Shown: piece after piece, positions 26,988 to 40,377 of the stretch
Layout: every line of letters starts with the position of its first letter
Numbering within the stretch: the first letter of the stretch is position 1
Source of the DNA: Sipunculus nudus
Lineage: Eukaryota > Annelida > Sipuncula > Golfingiida > Sipunculidae
Assembly (NCBI GenBank): GCA_026874595.1
Contig: CM049319.1
Span: 68,041,917 to 68,105,916 of the forward strand
DNA length: 64,000 bases
Direction of reading: 5' to 3'
The notes under the pieces: model-generated
The model's input: the letters and a program-made list of their open reading frames with translations, nothing else
Database searches by the model: none
What the model was told of the DNA's origin: nothing
Position numbers and translations under genes: made by a program

Positions 26988-29900
26988 TAGAGCATAGGAG
27001 AGTGAATCTCGTTGTTGAACCGTGCCGCCGTGTAGAGGATATGAAAGTGAACCTCGTATGTGAACCGTGCCGCCGTGTAGAGGATATGAAAGTGAACCTC
27101 GTATATGAACCGTGCCACCGAGTAGAGCATAGGAAAGTGAACCTCGTATATGAACCGTTCAGCCATGTAGAGCATAGGAGAGTGAACCTCGTATGTGAAC
27201 CGTGCCGCCCTGTAGAGCATAGGAAAGTGAACCTCGTATATGAACCGTTCAGCCATGTAGAGCATAGGAGAGTGAACCTCGTGTGTGAACCGTGCCGCCG
27301 TGTAGAGCATAGGAAAGTGAACCTCGTATATGAACCGTTCAGCCATGAAGAGCATAGGAGAGTGAACTTCGTATATGAACCGTGCCGCCATGTAGAGCAT
27401 AGGAAAATGAACCTCGTATATTAACCGTTCCGCCGAGTAGAGCATAGGAAAGTGAACCTCGTATATGAACCGTGCCACCGTGTAGAGCATAGGAAAGTGA
27501 ACCTCGTTGTTGAACCGTGCCACCCTGTAGAGCATAGGAAAGTGAACCTCGTATATGAACCGTTCCGCCGAATAGAGCATAGGAAAGTGAACCTCGTATA
27601 TGAACCGTGCCACCGTGTAGAGCATAGGAAAGTGAACCTCGTTGTTGAACCGTGCCACCCTGTAGAGCATAGGAAAGTGAACCTCGTATGTGAACCTTTC
27701 CGCCGTGTAGAGCATAGGAAAGTGAACCTCGTTGTTGAACCGTGCCACCGTGTAGAGCATATGAAAGTGAACCTCGTATATGAACCGTGCCACCCTGTAG
27801 AGCATAGGAAAATGAACCTCGTATAAGAACCGTGCCACCGAGTAGAGCATAGGAAAGTGAACCTCGTATATGAACCGTTCAGCCATGTAGAGCATAGGAG
27901 AGTGAACCTCGTATGTGAACCGTGCCGCCGTGTAGAGCATAGGAAAGTGAACCTCGTATATGAACCGTTCAGCCATGTAGAGCATAGCAGAGTGAACCTC
28001 GTATGTGAACCGTGCCGCCGTGTAGAGCATAGGAAAGTGAACCTCGTTGTTGAACCGTGCCACCCTGTAGAGCATAGGAAAGTGAACCTCGTATATGAAC
28101 CGTTCCGCCGAGTAGAGCATAGGAAAGTGAACCTCGTATATGAACCGTGCCACCGAGTAGAGCATAGGAAAGTGAACCTCGTTGTTGAACCGTGCCACCG
28201 AGTAGAGCATAGGTAAGTGAACCTCGTTCTTAAACCATTCCGCCATGTAAGGCAGAGGACAGTGAATCTGGTTGTCGAACCGTGCCGCCGTGTAGAGCAT
28301 AGGAAAGTGAATCTCGTTGTTGAACCGTGCCGCCGTGTAGAGGATATGAAAGTGAACCTCGTATATGAACCGTGCCACCGAGTAGAGCATAGGAGAGTGA
28401 ATCTCGTTGTTGAACCGTGCCGCCGTGTAGAGGATATGAAAGTGAACCTCGTATGTGAACCGTGCCACCGTGTAGAGCATAGGAAAGTGAACCTCGTATA
28501 TGAACCGTTCAGCCATGTAGAGCATAGGAGAGTGAACCTCGTATGTGAACCGTGCCACCATGTAGAGCATAGGAAAGTGAACCTCGTATATGAACCGTTC
28601 AGCCATGAAGAGCATAGGAGAGTGAACCTCGTATATGAACAGTGCCGCCATGTAGAGCATAGGAAAGTGAACCTCGTATATTAACCGTTCCGCCGAGTAG
28701 AGCATAGGAAAGTGAACCTCGTATCTGAACCGTGCCACCGTGTAGAGCATAGGAAAGTGAACCTCGTTGTTGAACCGTGCCACCCTGTAGAGCATAGGAA
28801 AGTGAACCTCGTATATGAACCGTTCCGCCGAATAGAGCATAGGAAAGTGAACCTCGTATATGAACCCTGCCACCGTGTAGAGCATAGGAAAGTGAACCTC
28901 GTTGTTGAACCGTGCCACCCTGTAGAGCATAGGAGAGTGAACCTCGTATGTGAACCTTGCCGCCGTGTAGAGCATAGGAAATTGAACCTCGTTGTTGAAC
29001 CGTGCCACCGTGTAGAGCATAGGAAAGTGAACCTCTTATATGAACCGTGCCACCCTGTAGTGCATAGGAAAATGAACCTCGTATATGAACCGTGCCACCG
29101 AGTAGAGCATAGGAAAGTGAACCTCGTATATGAACCGTTCAGCCATGTAGAGCATAGGAGAGTGAACCTCGTATGTGAACCGTGCCGCCGTGTAGAGCAT
29201 AGGAGAGTGAATCTCGTTGTTGAACCGTGCCGCCGTGTAGAGGATATGAAAGTGAACCTCGTATATGAACCGTGCCACCGTGTAGAGCATAGGAAAGTGA
29301 ACCTCGTTGTTGAACCGTGCCACCCTGTAGAGCATAGGAAAGTGAACCTCGTTCTCAAACCATTCCGCCATGTAAGGCAAAGGACACTGATTCTGGTTGT
29401 CGAACCGTGCCACCGAGTGGAGCATAGGAAAGTGAATCTCGTTGTTGAACCGTGCCGCCGTGTAGAGGATATGAAAGTGAACCTCGTATATGAACCGTGC
29501 CACCGAGTAGAGCATAGGAGAGTGAATCTCGTTGTTGAACCGTGCCGCCGTGTAGAGGATATGAAAGTGAACCTCGTATGTGAACCGTGCCGCCGTGTAG
29601 AGGATATGAAAGTGAACCTCGTATATGAACCGTGCCACCGAGTAGAGCATAGGAAAGTGAACCTCGTATATGAACCGTTCAGCCATGTAGAGCATAGGAG
29701 AGTGAACCTCGTATGTGAACCGTGCCGCCCTGTAGAGCATAGGAAAGTGAACCTCGTATATGAACCGTTCAGCCATGTAGAGCATAGGAGAGTGAACCTC
29801 GTATGTGAACCGTGCCGCCGTGTAGAGCATAGGAAAGTGAACCTCGTATATGAACCGTTCAGCCATGAAGAACATAGGAGAGTGAACCTCGTATATGAAC

Positions 29901-31397
29901 CGTGCCGCCATGTAGAGCATAGGAAAGTGAACCTCGTATATTAACCGTTCCGCCGAGTAGAGCATAGGAAAGTGAACCTCGTATATGAACCGTGCCACCG
30001 TGTAGAGCATAGGAAAGTGAACCTCGTTGTTGAACCGTGCCACCCTGTAGAGCATAGGAAAGTGAACCTCGTATATGAACCGTTCAGCCGAATAGAGCAT
30101 AGGAAAGTGAACCTCGTATATGAACCGTGCCACCGTGTAGAGCATAGGAAAGTGAACCTCGTTGTTGAACCGTGCCACCCTGTAGAGCATAGGAAAGTGA
30201 ACCTCGTATGTGAACCTTTCCGCCGTGTAGAGCATAGGAAAGTGAACCTCGTTGTTGAACCGTGCCACCGTATAGAGCATATGAAAGTGAACCTCGTATA
30301 TGAACCGTGCCGCCGTGTAGACCATAGGAAAGTGAACCTCGTATATGAACCGTTCACCAATGTAGAGCATAGGAGAGTGAACCTCGTATATGAACCGTGC
30401 CGCCATGTAGAGATTAGGAAAGTGAACCTCGTATATGAACCGTGCCACCGTGTAGAGCATAGGAAAGTGAACCTCGTTGTTGAACCGTGCCACCGAGTAG
30501 AGCATAGGAAAGTGAACCTCGTTCTCAAACCATTCCGCCATGTAAGGCAAAGGACACTGATTCTGGTTGTCGAACCGTGCCACCGAGTGGAGCATAGGAA
30601 AGTGAATCTCGTTGTTGAACCGTGCCGCCGTGTAGAGGATATGAAAGTGAACCTCGTATATGAACCGTGCCACCGAGTAGAGCATAGGAGAGTGAATCTC
30701 GTTGTTGAACCGTGCCGCCGTGTAGAGGATATGAAAGTGAACCTCGTATGTGAACCGTGCCGCCGTGTAGAGGATATGAAAGTGAACCTCGTATATGAAC
30801 CGTGCCACCGAGTAGAGCATAGGAAAGTGAACCTCGTATATGAACCGTTCAGCCATGTAGAGCATAGGAGAGTGAACCTCGTATGTGAACCGTGCCGCCG
30901 TGTAGAGCATAGGAAAGTGAACCTCGTATATGAACCGTTCAGCCATGTAGAGCATAGGAGAGTGAACCTCGTATGTGAACCGTGCCGCCGTGTAGAGCAT
31001 AGGAAAGTGAACCTCGTATATGAACCGTTCAGCCATGTAGAGCATAGGAGAGTGAACCTTGTATATGAACCGTGCCGCCATGTAGAGATTAGGAAAGTGA
31101 ACCTCGTATATGAACCGTTCCGCCGAGTAGAGCATAGGAAAGTGAACCTCGTATATGAACCGTGCCACCGAGTAGAGCATAGGAAAGTGAACCTCGTATA
31201 TGAACCGTGCCGCCGTGTAGAGCATAGGAAAGTGAACCTCGTATATGAACCGTGCCACCGAGTAGAGCATAGGAAAGTGAACCTCGTATATGAACCGTGC
31301 CACCGAGTAGAGCATAGGAAAGTGAATCTCGTTGTTGAACCGTGCCGCCGTGTAGAGGATATGAAAGTGAACCTCGTATATGAACCGTGCCGCCGTG

Positions 31398-31440
31398 TAG
31401 AGGATATGAAAGTGACTCGTATATGAACCGTGCCACCGAG
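31398..31440. repeat. 43-bp short monomer, left 4.05-kb copy
   Basis: The same 2-bp loss as at 25193, in the same local context: two GGATAT monomers before it and TTCAGCCATG after it. Confidence 0.92.
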
Positions 31441-32205
31441 TAGAGCATAGGAAAGTGAACCTCGTATATGAACCGTTCAGCCATGTAGAGCATAGGAGAG
31501 TGAACCTCGTATGTGAACCGTGCCGCCCTGTAGAGCATAGGAAAGTGAACCTCATATATGAACCGTTCAGCCATGTAGAGCATAGGAAAGTGAATCCCGT
31601 TGTTGAACCGTGCCGCCGTGTAGAGGATATGAAAGTGAACCCCGTATGTGAACCGTGCCGCCGCGTAGAGGATATGAAAGTGAACCTCGTATATGAACCG
31701 TGCCACCGAGTAGAGCATAGGAAAGTGAACCTCGTATATGAACCGTTCAGCCATGTAGAGCATAGGAGAGTGAACCTCGTATGTGAACCGTGCCGCCGTG
31801 TAGAGCATAGGAAAGTGAACCTCGTATATGAACCGTTCACCAATGTAGAGCATAGGAGAGTGAACCTCGTATATGAACCGTGCCGCCATGTAGAGATTAG
31901 GAAAGTGAACCTCGTATATGAACCGTGCCAACCTGTAGAGCATAGGAAAGTGAACCTCGTATATGAACCGTGCCACCCTGTAGAGCATAGGAAAGTGAAC
32001 CTCGTATATGAACCGTTCCGCCGAGTAGAGCATAGGAAAGTGAACCTCGTATATGAACCGTGCCACCGTGTAGAGCATAGGAAAGTGAACCTCGTTGTTG
32101 AACCGTGCCACCGAGTAGAGCATAGGAAAGTGAACCTCGTTCTCAAACCATTCCGCCATGTAAGGCAAAGGACACTGATTCTGGTTGTCGAACCGTGCCA
32201 CCGAG

Positions 32206-32247
32206 TGGAGCATAGGAAAGTGAATCTCGTTGTTGAACCGTGCCGTG
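32206..32247. repeat. 42-bp short monomer, single occurrence
   Basis: CCGTGCCGTGTAG replaces CCGTGCCGCCGTGTAG, a 3-bp loss. It is absent from the matching site in the right 4.05-kb copy (about 36290) and from family 2 copy B, so it is private to this spot. It explains the shift from 4,045 to 4,048 bp in the 4.05-kb repeat. Confidence 0.88.
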
Positions 32248-34225
32248 TAGAGGATATGAAAGTGAACCTCGTATATGAACCGTGCCACCGAGTAGAGCAT
32301 AGGAGAGTGAATCTCGTTGTTGAACCGTGCCGCCGTGTAGAGGATATGAAAGTGAACCTCGTATGTGAACCGTGCCGCCGTGTAGAGGATATGAAAGTGA
32401 ACCTCGTATATGAACCGTGCCACCGAGTAGAGCATAGGAAAGTGAACCTCGTATATGAACCGTTCAGCCATGTAGAGCATAGGAGAGTGAACCTCGTATG
32501 TGAACCGTGCCGCCCTGTAGAGCATAGGAAAGTGAACCTCGTATATGAACCGTTCAGCCATGTAGAGCATAGGAGAGTGAACCTCGTATGTGAACCGTGC
32601 CGCCGTGTAGAGCATAGGAAAGTGAACCTCGTATATGAACCGTTCAGCCATGAAGAGCATAGGAGAGTGAACCTCGTATATGAACCGTGCCGCCATGTAG
32701 AGCATAGGAAAGTGAACCTCGTATATTAACCGTTCCGCCGAGTAGAGCATAGGAAAGTGAACCTCGTATATGAACCGTGCCACCCTGTAGAGCATAGGAA
32801 AGTGAACCTCGTTGTTGAACCGTGCCACCCTGTAGAGCATAGGAAAGTGAACCTCGTATATGAACCGTTCAGCCGAATAGAGCATAGGAAAGTGAACCTC
32901 GTATATGAACCGTGCCACCGTGTAGAGCATAAGAAAATGAACCTCGTTGTTGAACCGTGCCTCCCTGTAGAGCATAGGAAAGTGAACCTCGTATGTGAAC
33001 CTTTCCGCCGTGTAGAGCATAGGAAAGTGAACCTCGTTGTTGAACCGTGCCACCGTGTAGAGCATAGGAAAGTGAACCTCGTATATGAACCGTGCCGCCG
33101 TGTAGACCATAGGAAAGTGAACCTCGTATATGAACCGTTCACCAATGTAGAGCATAGGAGAGTGAACCTCGTATATGAACCGTGCCGCCATGTAGAGATT
33201 AGGAAAGTGAACCTCGTATATGAACCGTGCCACCGTGTAGAGCATAGGAAAGTGAACCTCGTTGTTGAACCGTGCCACCGAGTAGAGCATAGGAAAGTGA
33301 ACCTCGTTCTCAAACCATTCCGCCATGTAAGGCAAAGGACACTGATTCTGGTTGTCGAACCGTGCCACCGAGTGGAGCATAGGAAAGTGAATCTCGTTGT
33401 TGAACCGTGCCGCCGTGTAGAGGATATGAAAGTGAACCTCGTATATGAACCGTGCCACCGAGTAGAGCATAGGAGAGTGAATCTCGTTGTTGAACCGTGC
33501 CGCCGTGTAGAGGATATGAAAGTGAACCTCGTATGTGAACCGTGCCGCCGTGTAGAGGATATGAAAGTGAACCTCGTATATGAACCGTGCCACCGAGTAG
33601 AGCATAGGAAAGTGAACCTCGTATATGAACCGTTCAGCCATGTAGAGCATAGGAGAGTGAACCTCGTATGTGAACCGTGCCGCCCTGTAGAGCATAGGAA
33701 AGTGAACCTCGTATATGAACCGTTCAGCCATGTAGAGCATAGGAGAGTGAACCTCGTATGTGAACCGTGCCGCCGTGTAGAGCATAGGAAAGTGAACCTC
33801 GTATATGAACCGTTCAGCCATGAAGAGCATAGGAGAGTGAACCTCGTATATGAACCGTGCCGCCATGTAGAGCATAGGAAAATGAACCTCGTATATGAAC
33901 CGTTCCGCCGAGTAGAGCATAGGAAAGTGAACCTCGTATATGAACCGTGCCACCCTGTAGAGCATAGGAAAGTGAACCTCGTATGTGAACCTTTCCGCCG
34001 TGTAGAGCATAGGAAAGTGAACCTCGTTGTTGAACCGTGCCGCCGTGTAGAGCATAGGAAAGTGAACCTCGTATATGAACCGTTCAGCCATGTAGAGCAT
34101 AGCAGAGTGAACCTCGTATGTGAACCGTGCCGCCGTGTAGAGCATAGGAAAGTGAACCTCGTATATGAACCGTTCAGCCATGTAGAGCATAGGAGAGTGA
34201 ACCTTGTATATGAACCGTGCCGCCA

Positions 34226-37200
34226 TGTAGAGCATAGGAAAGTGAACCTCGTATGTGAACCTTTCCGCCGTGTAGAGCATAGGAAAGTGAACCTCGTTGT
34301 TGAACCGTGCCACCGTGTAGAGCATATGAAAGTGAACCTCGTATATGAACCGTGCCGCCGTGTAGACCATAGGAAAGTGAACCTCGTATATGAACCGTTC
34401 ACCAATGTAGAGCATAGGAGAGTGAACCTCGTATATGAACCGTGCCGCCATGTAGAGATTAGGAAAGTGAACCTCGTATATGAACCGTGCCACCGTGTAG
34501 AGCATAGGAAAGTGAACCTCGTTGTTGAACCGTGCCACCGAGTAGAGCATAGGAAAGTGAACCTCGTTCTCAAACCATTCCGCCATGTAAGGCAAAGGAC
34601 ACTGATTCTGGTTGTCGAACCGTGCCACCGAGTGGAGCATAGGAAAGTGAATCTCGTTGTTGAACCGTGCCGCCGTGTAGAGGATATGAAAGTGAACCTC
34701 GTATATGAACCGTGCCACCGAGTAGAGCATAGGAGAGTGAATCTCGTTGTTGAACCGTGCCGCCGTGTAGAGGATATGAAAGTGAACCTCGTATGTGAAC
34801 CGTGCCGCCGTGTAGAGGATATGAAAGTGAACCTCGTATATGAACCGTGCCACCGAGTAGAGCATAGGAAAGTGAACCTCGTATATGAACCGTTCAGCCA
34901 TGTAGAGCATAGGAGAGTGAACCTCGTATGTGAACCGTGCCGCCGTGTAGAGCATAGGAAAGTGAACCTCGTATATGAACCGTTCAGCCATGTAGAGCAT
35001 AGGAGAGTGAACCTCGTATGTGAACCGTGCCGCCGTGTAGAGCATAGGAAAGTGAACCTCGTATATGAACCGTTCAGCCATGTAGAGCATAGGAGAGTGA
35101 ACCTTGTATATGAACCGTGCCGCCATGTAGAGATTAGGAAAGTGAACCTCGTATATGAACCGTTCCGCCGAGTAGAGCATAGGAAAGTGAACCTCGTATA
35201 TGAACCGTGCCACCGAGTAGAGCATAGGAAAGTGAACCTCGTATATGAACCGTGCCGCCGTGTAGAGCATAGGAAAGTGAACCTCGTATATGAACCGTGC
35301 CACCGAGTAGAGCATAGGAAAGTGAACCTCGTATATGAACCGTGCCACCGAGTAGAGCATAGGAAAGTGAATCTCGTTGTTGAACCGTGCCGCCGTGTAG
35401 AGGATATGAAAGTGAACCTCGTATATGAACCGTGCCGCCGTGTAGAGGATATGAAAGTGACTCGTATATGAACCGTGCCACCGAGTAGAGCATAGGAAAG
35501 TGAACCTCGTATATGAACCGTTCAGCCATGTAGAGCATAGGAGAGTGAACCTCGTATGTGAACCGTGCCGCCGTGTAGAGCATAGGAAAGTGAACCTCAT
35601 ATATGAACCGTTCAGCCATGTAGAGCATAGGAAAGTGAATCCCGTTGTTGAACCGTGCCGCCGTGTAGAGGATATGAAAGTGAACCCCGTATGTGAACCG
35701 TGCCGCCGCGTAGAGGATATGAAAGTGAACCTCGTATATGAACCGTGCCACCGAGTAGAGCATAGGAAAGTGAACCTCGTATATGAACCATTCAGCCATG
35801 TAGAGCATAGGAGAGTGAACCTCGTATGTGAACCGTGCCGCCGTGTAGAGCATAGGAAAGTGAACCTCGTATATGAACCGTTCACCAATGTAGAGCATAG
35901 GAGAGTGAACCTCGTATATGAACCGTGCCGCCATGTAGAGATTAGGAAAGTGAACCTCGTATATGAACCGTGCCACCCTGTAGAGCATAGGAAAGTGAAC
36001 CTCGTATATGAACCGTGCCACACTGTAGAGCATAGGAAAGTGAACCTCGTATATGAACCGTTCCGCCGAGTAGAGCATAGGAAAGTGAACCTCGTATATG
36101 AACCGTGCCACCGTGTAGAGCATAGGAAAGTGAACCTCGTTGTTGAACCGTGCCACCGAGTAGAGCATAGGAAAGTGAACCTCGTTCTCAAACCATTCCG
36201 CCATGTAAGGCAAAGGACACTGATTCTGGTTGTCGAACCGTGCCACCGAGTGGAGCATAGGAAAGTGAATCTCGTTGTTGAACCGTGCCGCCGTGTAGAG
36301 GATATGAAAGTGAACCTCGTATATGAACCGTGCCACCGAGTAGAGCATAGGAGAGTGAATCTCGTTGTTGAACCGTGCCGCCGTGTAGAGGATATGAAAG
36401 TGAACCTCGTATGTGAACCGTGCCGCCATGTAGAGGATATGAAAGTGAACCTCGTATATGAACCGTGCCACCGAGTAGAGCATAGGAAAGTGAACCTCGT
36501 ATATGAACCGTTCAGCCATGTAGAGCATAGGAGAGTGAACCTCGTATGTGAACCGTGCCGCCCTGTAGAGCATAGGAAAGTGAACCTCGTATATGAACCG
36601 TTCAGCCATGTAGAGCATAGGAGAGTGAACCTCGTATGTGAACCGTGCCGCCGTGTAGAGCATAGGAAAGTGAACCTCGTATATGAACCGTTCAGCCATG
36701 AAGAGCATAGGAGAGTGAACCTCGTATATGAACCGTGCCGCCATGTAGAGCATAGGAAAGTGAACCTCGTATATTAACCGTTCCGCCGAGTAGAGCATAG
36801 GAAAGTGAACCTCGTATATGAACCGTGCCACCGTGTAGAGCATAGGAAAGTGAACCTCGTTGTTGAACCGTGCCACCCTGTAGAGCATAGGAAAGTGAAC
36901 CTCGTATATGAACCGTTCAGCCGAATAGAGCATAGGAAAGTGAACCTCGTATATGAACCGTGCCACCGTGTAGAGCATAAGAAAGTGAACCTCGTTGTTG
37001 AACCGTGCCTCCCTGTAGAGCATAGGAAAGTGAACCTCGTATGTGAACCTTTCCGCCGTGTAGAGCATAGGAAAGTGAACCTCGTTGTTGAACCGTGCCA
37101 CCGTGTAGAGCATATGAAAGTGAACCTCGTATATGAACCGTGCCGCCGTGTAGACCATAGGAAAGTGAACCTCGTATATGAACCGTTCACCAATGTAGAG

Positions 37201-38210
37201 CATAGGAGAGTGAACCTCGTATATGAACCGTGCCGCCATGTAGAGATTAGGAAAGTGAACCTCGTATATGAACCGTGCCACCGTGTAGAGCATAGGAAAG
37301 TGAACCTCGTTGTTGAACCGTGCCACCGAGTAGAGCATAGGAAAGTGAACCTCGTTCTCAAACCATTCCGCCATGTAAGGCAAAGGACACTGATTCTGGT
37401 TGTCGAACCGTGCCACCGAGTGGAGCATAGGAAAGTGAATCTCGTTGTTGAACCGTGCCGCCGTGTAGAGGATATGAAAGTGAACCTCGTATATGAACCG
37501 TGCCACCGAGTAGAGCATAGGAGAGTGAATCTCGTTGTTGAACCGTGCCGCCGTGTAGAGGATATGAAAGTGAACCTCGTATGTGAACCGTGCCGCCGTG
37601 TAGAGGATATGAAAGTGAACCTCGTATATGAACCGTGCCACCGAGTAGAGCATAGGAAAGTGAACCTCGTATATGAACCGTTCAGCCATGTAGAGCATAG
37701 GAGAGTGAACCTCGTATGTGAACCGTACCGCCCTGTAGAGCATAGGAAAGTGAACCTCGTATATGAACCGTTCAGCCATGTAGAGCATAGGAGAGTGAAC
37801 CTCGTATGTGAACCGTGCCGCCGTGTAGAGCATAGGAAAGTGAACCTCGTATATGAACCGTTCAGCCATGAAGAGCATAGGAGAGTGAACCTCGTATATG
37901 AACCGTGCCGCCATGTAGAGCATAGGAAAATGAACCTCGTATATGAACCGTTCCGCCGAGTAGAGCATAGGAAAGTGAACCTCGTATATGAACCGTGCCA
38001 CCCTGTAGAGCATAGGAAAGTGAACCTCGTATGTGAACCTTTCCGCCGTGTAGAGCATAGGAAAGTGAACCTCGTTGTTGAACCGTGCCGCCGTGTAGAG
38101 CATAGGAAAGTGAACCTCGTATATGAACCGTTCAGCCATGTAGAGCATAGCAGAGTGAACCTCGTATGTGAACCGTGCCGCCGTGTAGAGCATAGGAAAG
38201 TGAACCTCGT
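34226..38210. repeat. 4.05-kb nested repeat, right copy
   Basis: This is the partner of 30181-34225. The match ends at 38210, after which this copy reads TTGTTG where the left copy reads TATATG (34161-34166). Its 43-bp monomer is at 35443-35485. Most of the two-copy block recurs inside family 2 copy B at the 10,258-bp offset, which gives a repeat within a repeat. Confidence 0.85.
35443..35485. repeat. 43-bp short monomer, family 2 copy A
   Basis: The same 2-bp loss; it accounts for the 10,258-bp rather than 10,260-bp period of family 2. Confidence 0.92.
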
Positions 38211-40017
38211 TGTTGAACCGTGCCACCCTGTAGAGCATAGGAAAGTGAACCTCGTATATGAACCGTTCCGCCGAGTAGAGCATAGGAAAGTGAACCTCGT
38301 TGTTGAACCGTGCCACCCTGTAGAGCATAGGAAAGTGAACCTCGTATATGAACCGTTCCGCCGAGTAGAGCATAGGAAAGTGAACCTCGTATATGAACCG
38401 TGCCACCGAGTAGAGCATAGGAAAGTGAACCTCGTTGTTGAACCGTGCCACCGAGTAGAGCATAGGTAAGTGAACCTCGTTCTTAAACCATTCCGCCATG
38501 TAAGGCAGAGGACAGTGAATCTGGTTGTCGAACCGTGCCGCCGTGTAGAGCATAGGAAAGTGAATCTCGTTGTTGAACCGTGCCGCCGTGTAGAGGATAT
38601 GAAAGTGAACCTCGTATATGAACCGTGCCACCGAGTAGAGCATAGGAGAGTGAATCTCGTTGTTGAACCATGCCGCCGTGTAGAGGATATGAAAGTGAAC
38701 CTCGTATGTGAACCGTGCCACCGTGTAGAGCATAGGAAAGTGAACCTCGTATATGAACCGTTCACCCATGTAGAGCATAGGAGAGTGAACCTCGTATGTG
38801 AACCGTGCCACCGTGTAGAGCATAGGAAAGTGAACCTCGTATATGAACCGTTCAGCCATGAAGAGCATAGGAGAGTGAACCTCGTATATGAACAGTGCCG
38901 CCATGTAGAGCATAGGAAAGTGAACCTCGTATATTAACCGTTCCGCCGAGTAGAGCATAGGAAAGTGAACCTCGTATCTGAACCGTGCCACCGTGTAGAG
39001 CATAGGAAAGTGAACCTCGTTGTTGAACCGTGCCACCCTGTAGAGCATAGGAAAGTGAACCTCGTATATGAACCGTTCCGCCGAATAGAGCATAGGAAAG
39101 TGAACCTCGTATATGAATCCTGCCACCGTGTAGAGCATAGGAAAGTGAACCTCGTTGTTGAACCGTGCCACCCTGTAGAGCATAGGAGAGTGAACCTCGT
39201 ATGTGAACCTTGCCACCGTGTAGAGCATAGGAAAGTGAACCTCTTATATGAACCGTGCCACCCTGTAGTGCATAGGAAAATGAACCTCGTATATGAACCG
39301 TGCCACCGAGTAGAGCATAGGAAAGTGAACCTCGTATATGAACCGTTCAGCCATGTAGAGCATAGGAGAGTGAACCTCGTATGTGAACCGTGCCGCCGTG
39401 TAGAGCATAGGAGAGTGAACCTCGTATGTGAACCGTGCCGCCGTGTAGAGGATATGAAAGTGAACCTCGTTGTTGAACCGTGCCACCGAGTAGAGGATAT
39501 GAAAGTGAACCTCGTATGTGAACCGTGCCGCCGTGTAGAGGATATGAAAGTGAACCTCGTATATGAACCGTGCCACCGAGTAGAGCATAGGAAAGTGAAT
39601 CTCGTTGTTGAACCGTGCCGCCGTGTAGAGGATATGAAAGTGAACCTCGTATGTGAACCGTGCCAACGAGTAGAGCATAGGAAAGTCAATCTCGTTGTTG
39701 AACCGTGCCACCCTGTCGAGCATAGGAAAGTGAACCTCGTATATGAACCGTTCCGCCGAGTAGAGCATAGGAAAGTGAACCTCGTATATGAACCGTGCCA
39801 CCGTGTAGAGCATAGGAAAGTGAACCTCGTATATGAACCGTTCAGCCATGTAGAGCATAGGAGAGTGAACCTCGTATGTGAACCGTGCCGCCGTGTAGAG
39901 CATAGGAAAGTGAACCTCGTATATGAACCGTTCAGCCATGAAGAGCATAGGAGAGTGAACCTCGTATATGAACAGTGCCGCCATGTAGAGCATAGGAAAG
40001 TGAACCTCGTATATTAA

Positions 40018-40377
40018 CCGTTCCGCCGAGTAGAGCATAGGAAAGTGAACCTCGTATCTGAACCGTGCCACCGTGTAGAGCATAGGAAAGTGAACCTCGT
40101 ATATGAATCGTGCCACCCTGTAGAGCATAGGAAAGTGAACCTCGTATATGAACCGTTCCGCCGAATAGAGCATAGGAAAGTGAACCTCGTATATGAACCG
40201 TTCACCCATGTAGAGCATAGGAGAGTGAACCTCGTATGTGAACCGTGCCACCGTGTAGAGCATAGGAAAGTGAACCTCGTATATGAACCGTTCAGCCATG
40301 AAGAGCATAGGAGAGTGAACCTCGTATATGAACAGTGCCGCCATGTAGAGCATAGGAAAGTGAACCTCGTATATTAA
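40018..40377. repeat. 8-monomer (360-bp) shortened module
   Basis: A short unit lies between two full modules. It has the start (TATCTG monomer) and the end (GAAGAG, ACAGTG and TATATTAACC monomers) of the 25-monomer module but lacks the 17 monomers between. The same short unit is in family 2 copy B at 50321-50680, so the internal loss came before the 10,258-bp duplication. Unequal pairing within a module would explain it. Confidence 0.8.

Larger units (their letters stand above)
24633..32427. repeat. Mosaic of related 45-bp monomer blocks between the two HOR families
   Basis: This stretch is still pure 45-bp satellite but does not follow either long unit throughout. It holds marker dimers at 25574, 26834, 28226, 29351, 30521 and 32139, with spacings of 1260, 1392, 1125, 1170 and 1618 bp. 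Monomers with CCTTTCCGCC, typical of family 2, first appear here (26394, 27694, 30214); in family 1 the same site reads CCTTGCCGCC. Blocks at 28021-29215 match the family 2 interior near 38300-39430 and 48560-49740. From 30181 it joins the 4.05-kb repeat. It probably preserves older or transitional arrangements from which family 2 was amplified; that is inference. Confidence 0.8.
30181..34225. repeat. 4.05-kb nested repeat, left copy
   Basis: Positions 30181-34162 match 34226-38210. The offset is 4,045 bp before position 32240 and 4,048 bp after it; the change is explained by a 3-bp deletion in the left copy at about 32240. The unit is 90 monomers minus 2 bp and includes one 43-bp monomer (31398-31440). 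The repeat starts in the mosaic region and ends inside family 2 copy A, so it is older than, or independent of, the 10,258-bp duplication. Confidence 0.85.

Noticed and set aside
31089-36191. Long open frames on both strands (up to 1,700 codons) as protein genes
   Set aside because: They follow from a 45-bp period. Four frames are open at once, most starts rely on GTG or TTG, the ends fall on the same recurrent variant monomers, and small indels switch one frame into another. No signal peptide, domain or promoter was seen.
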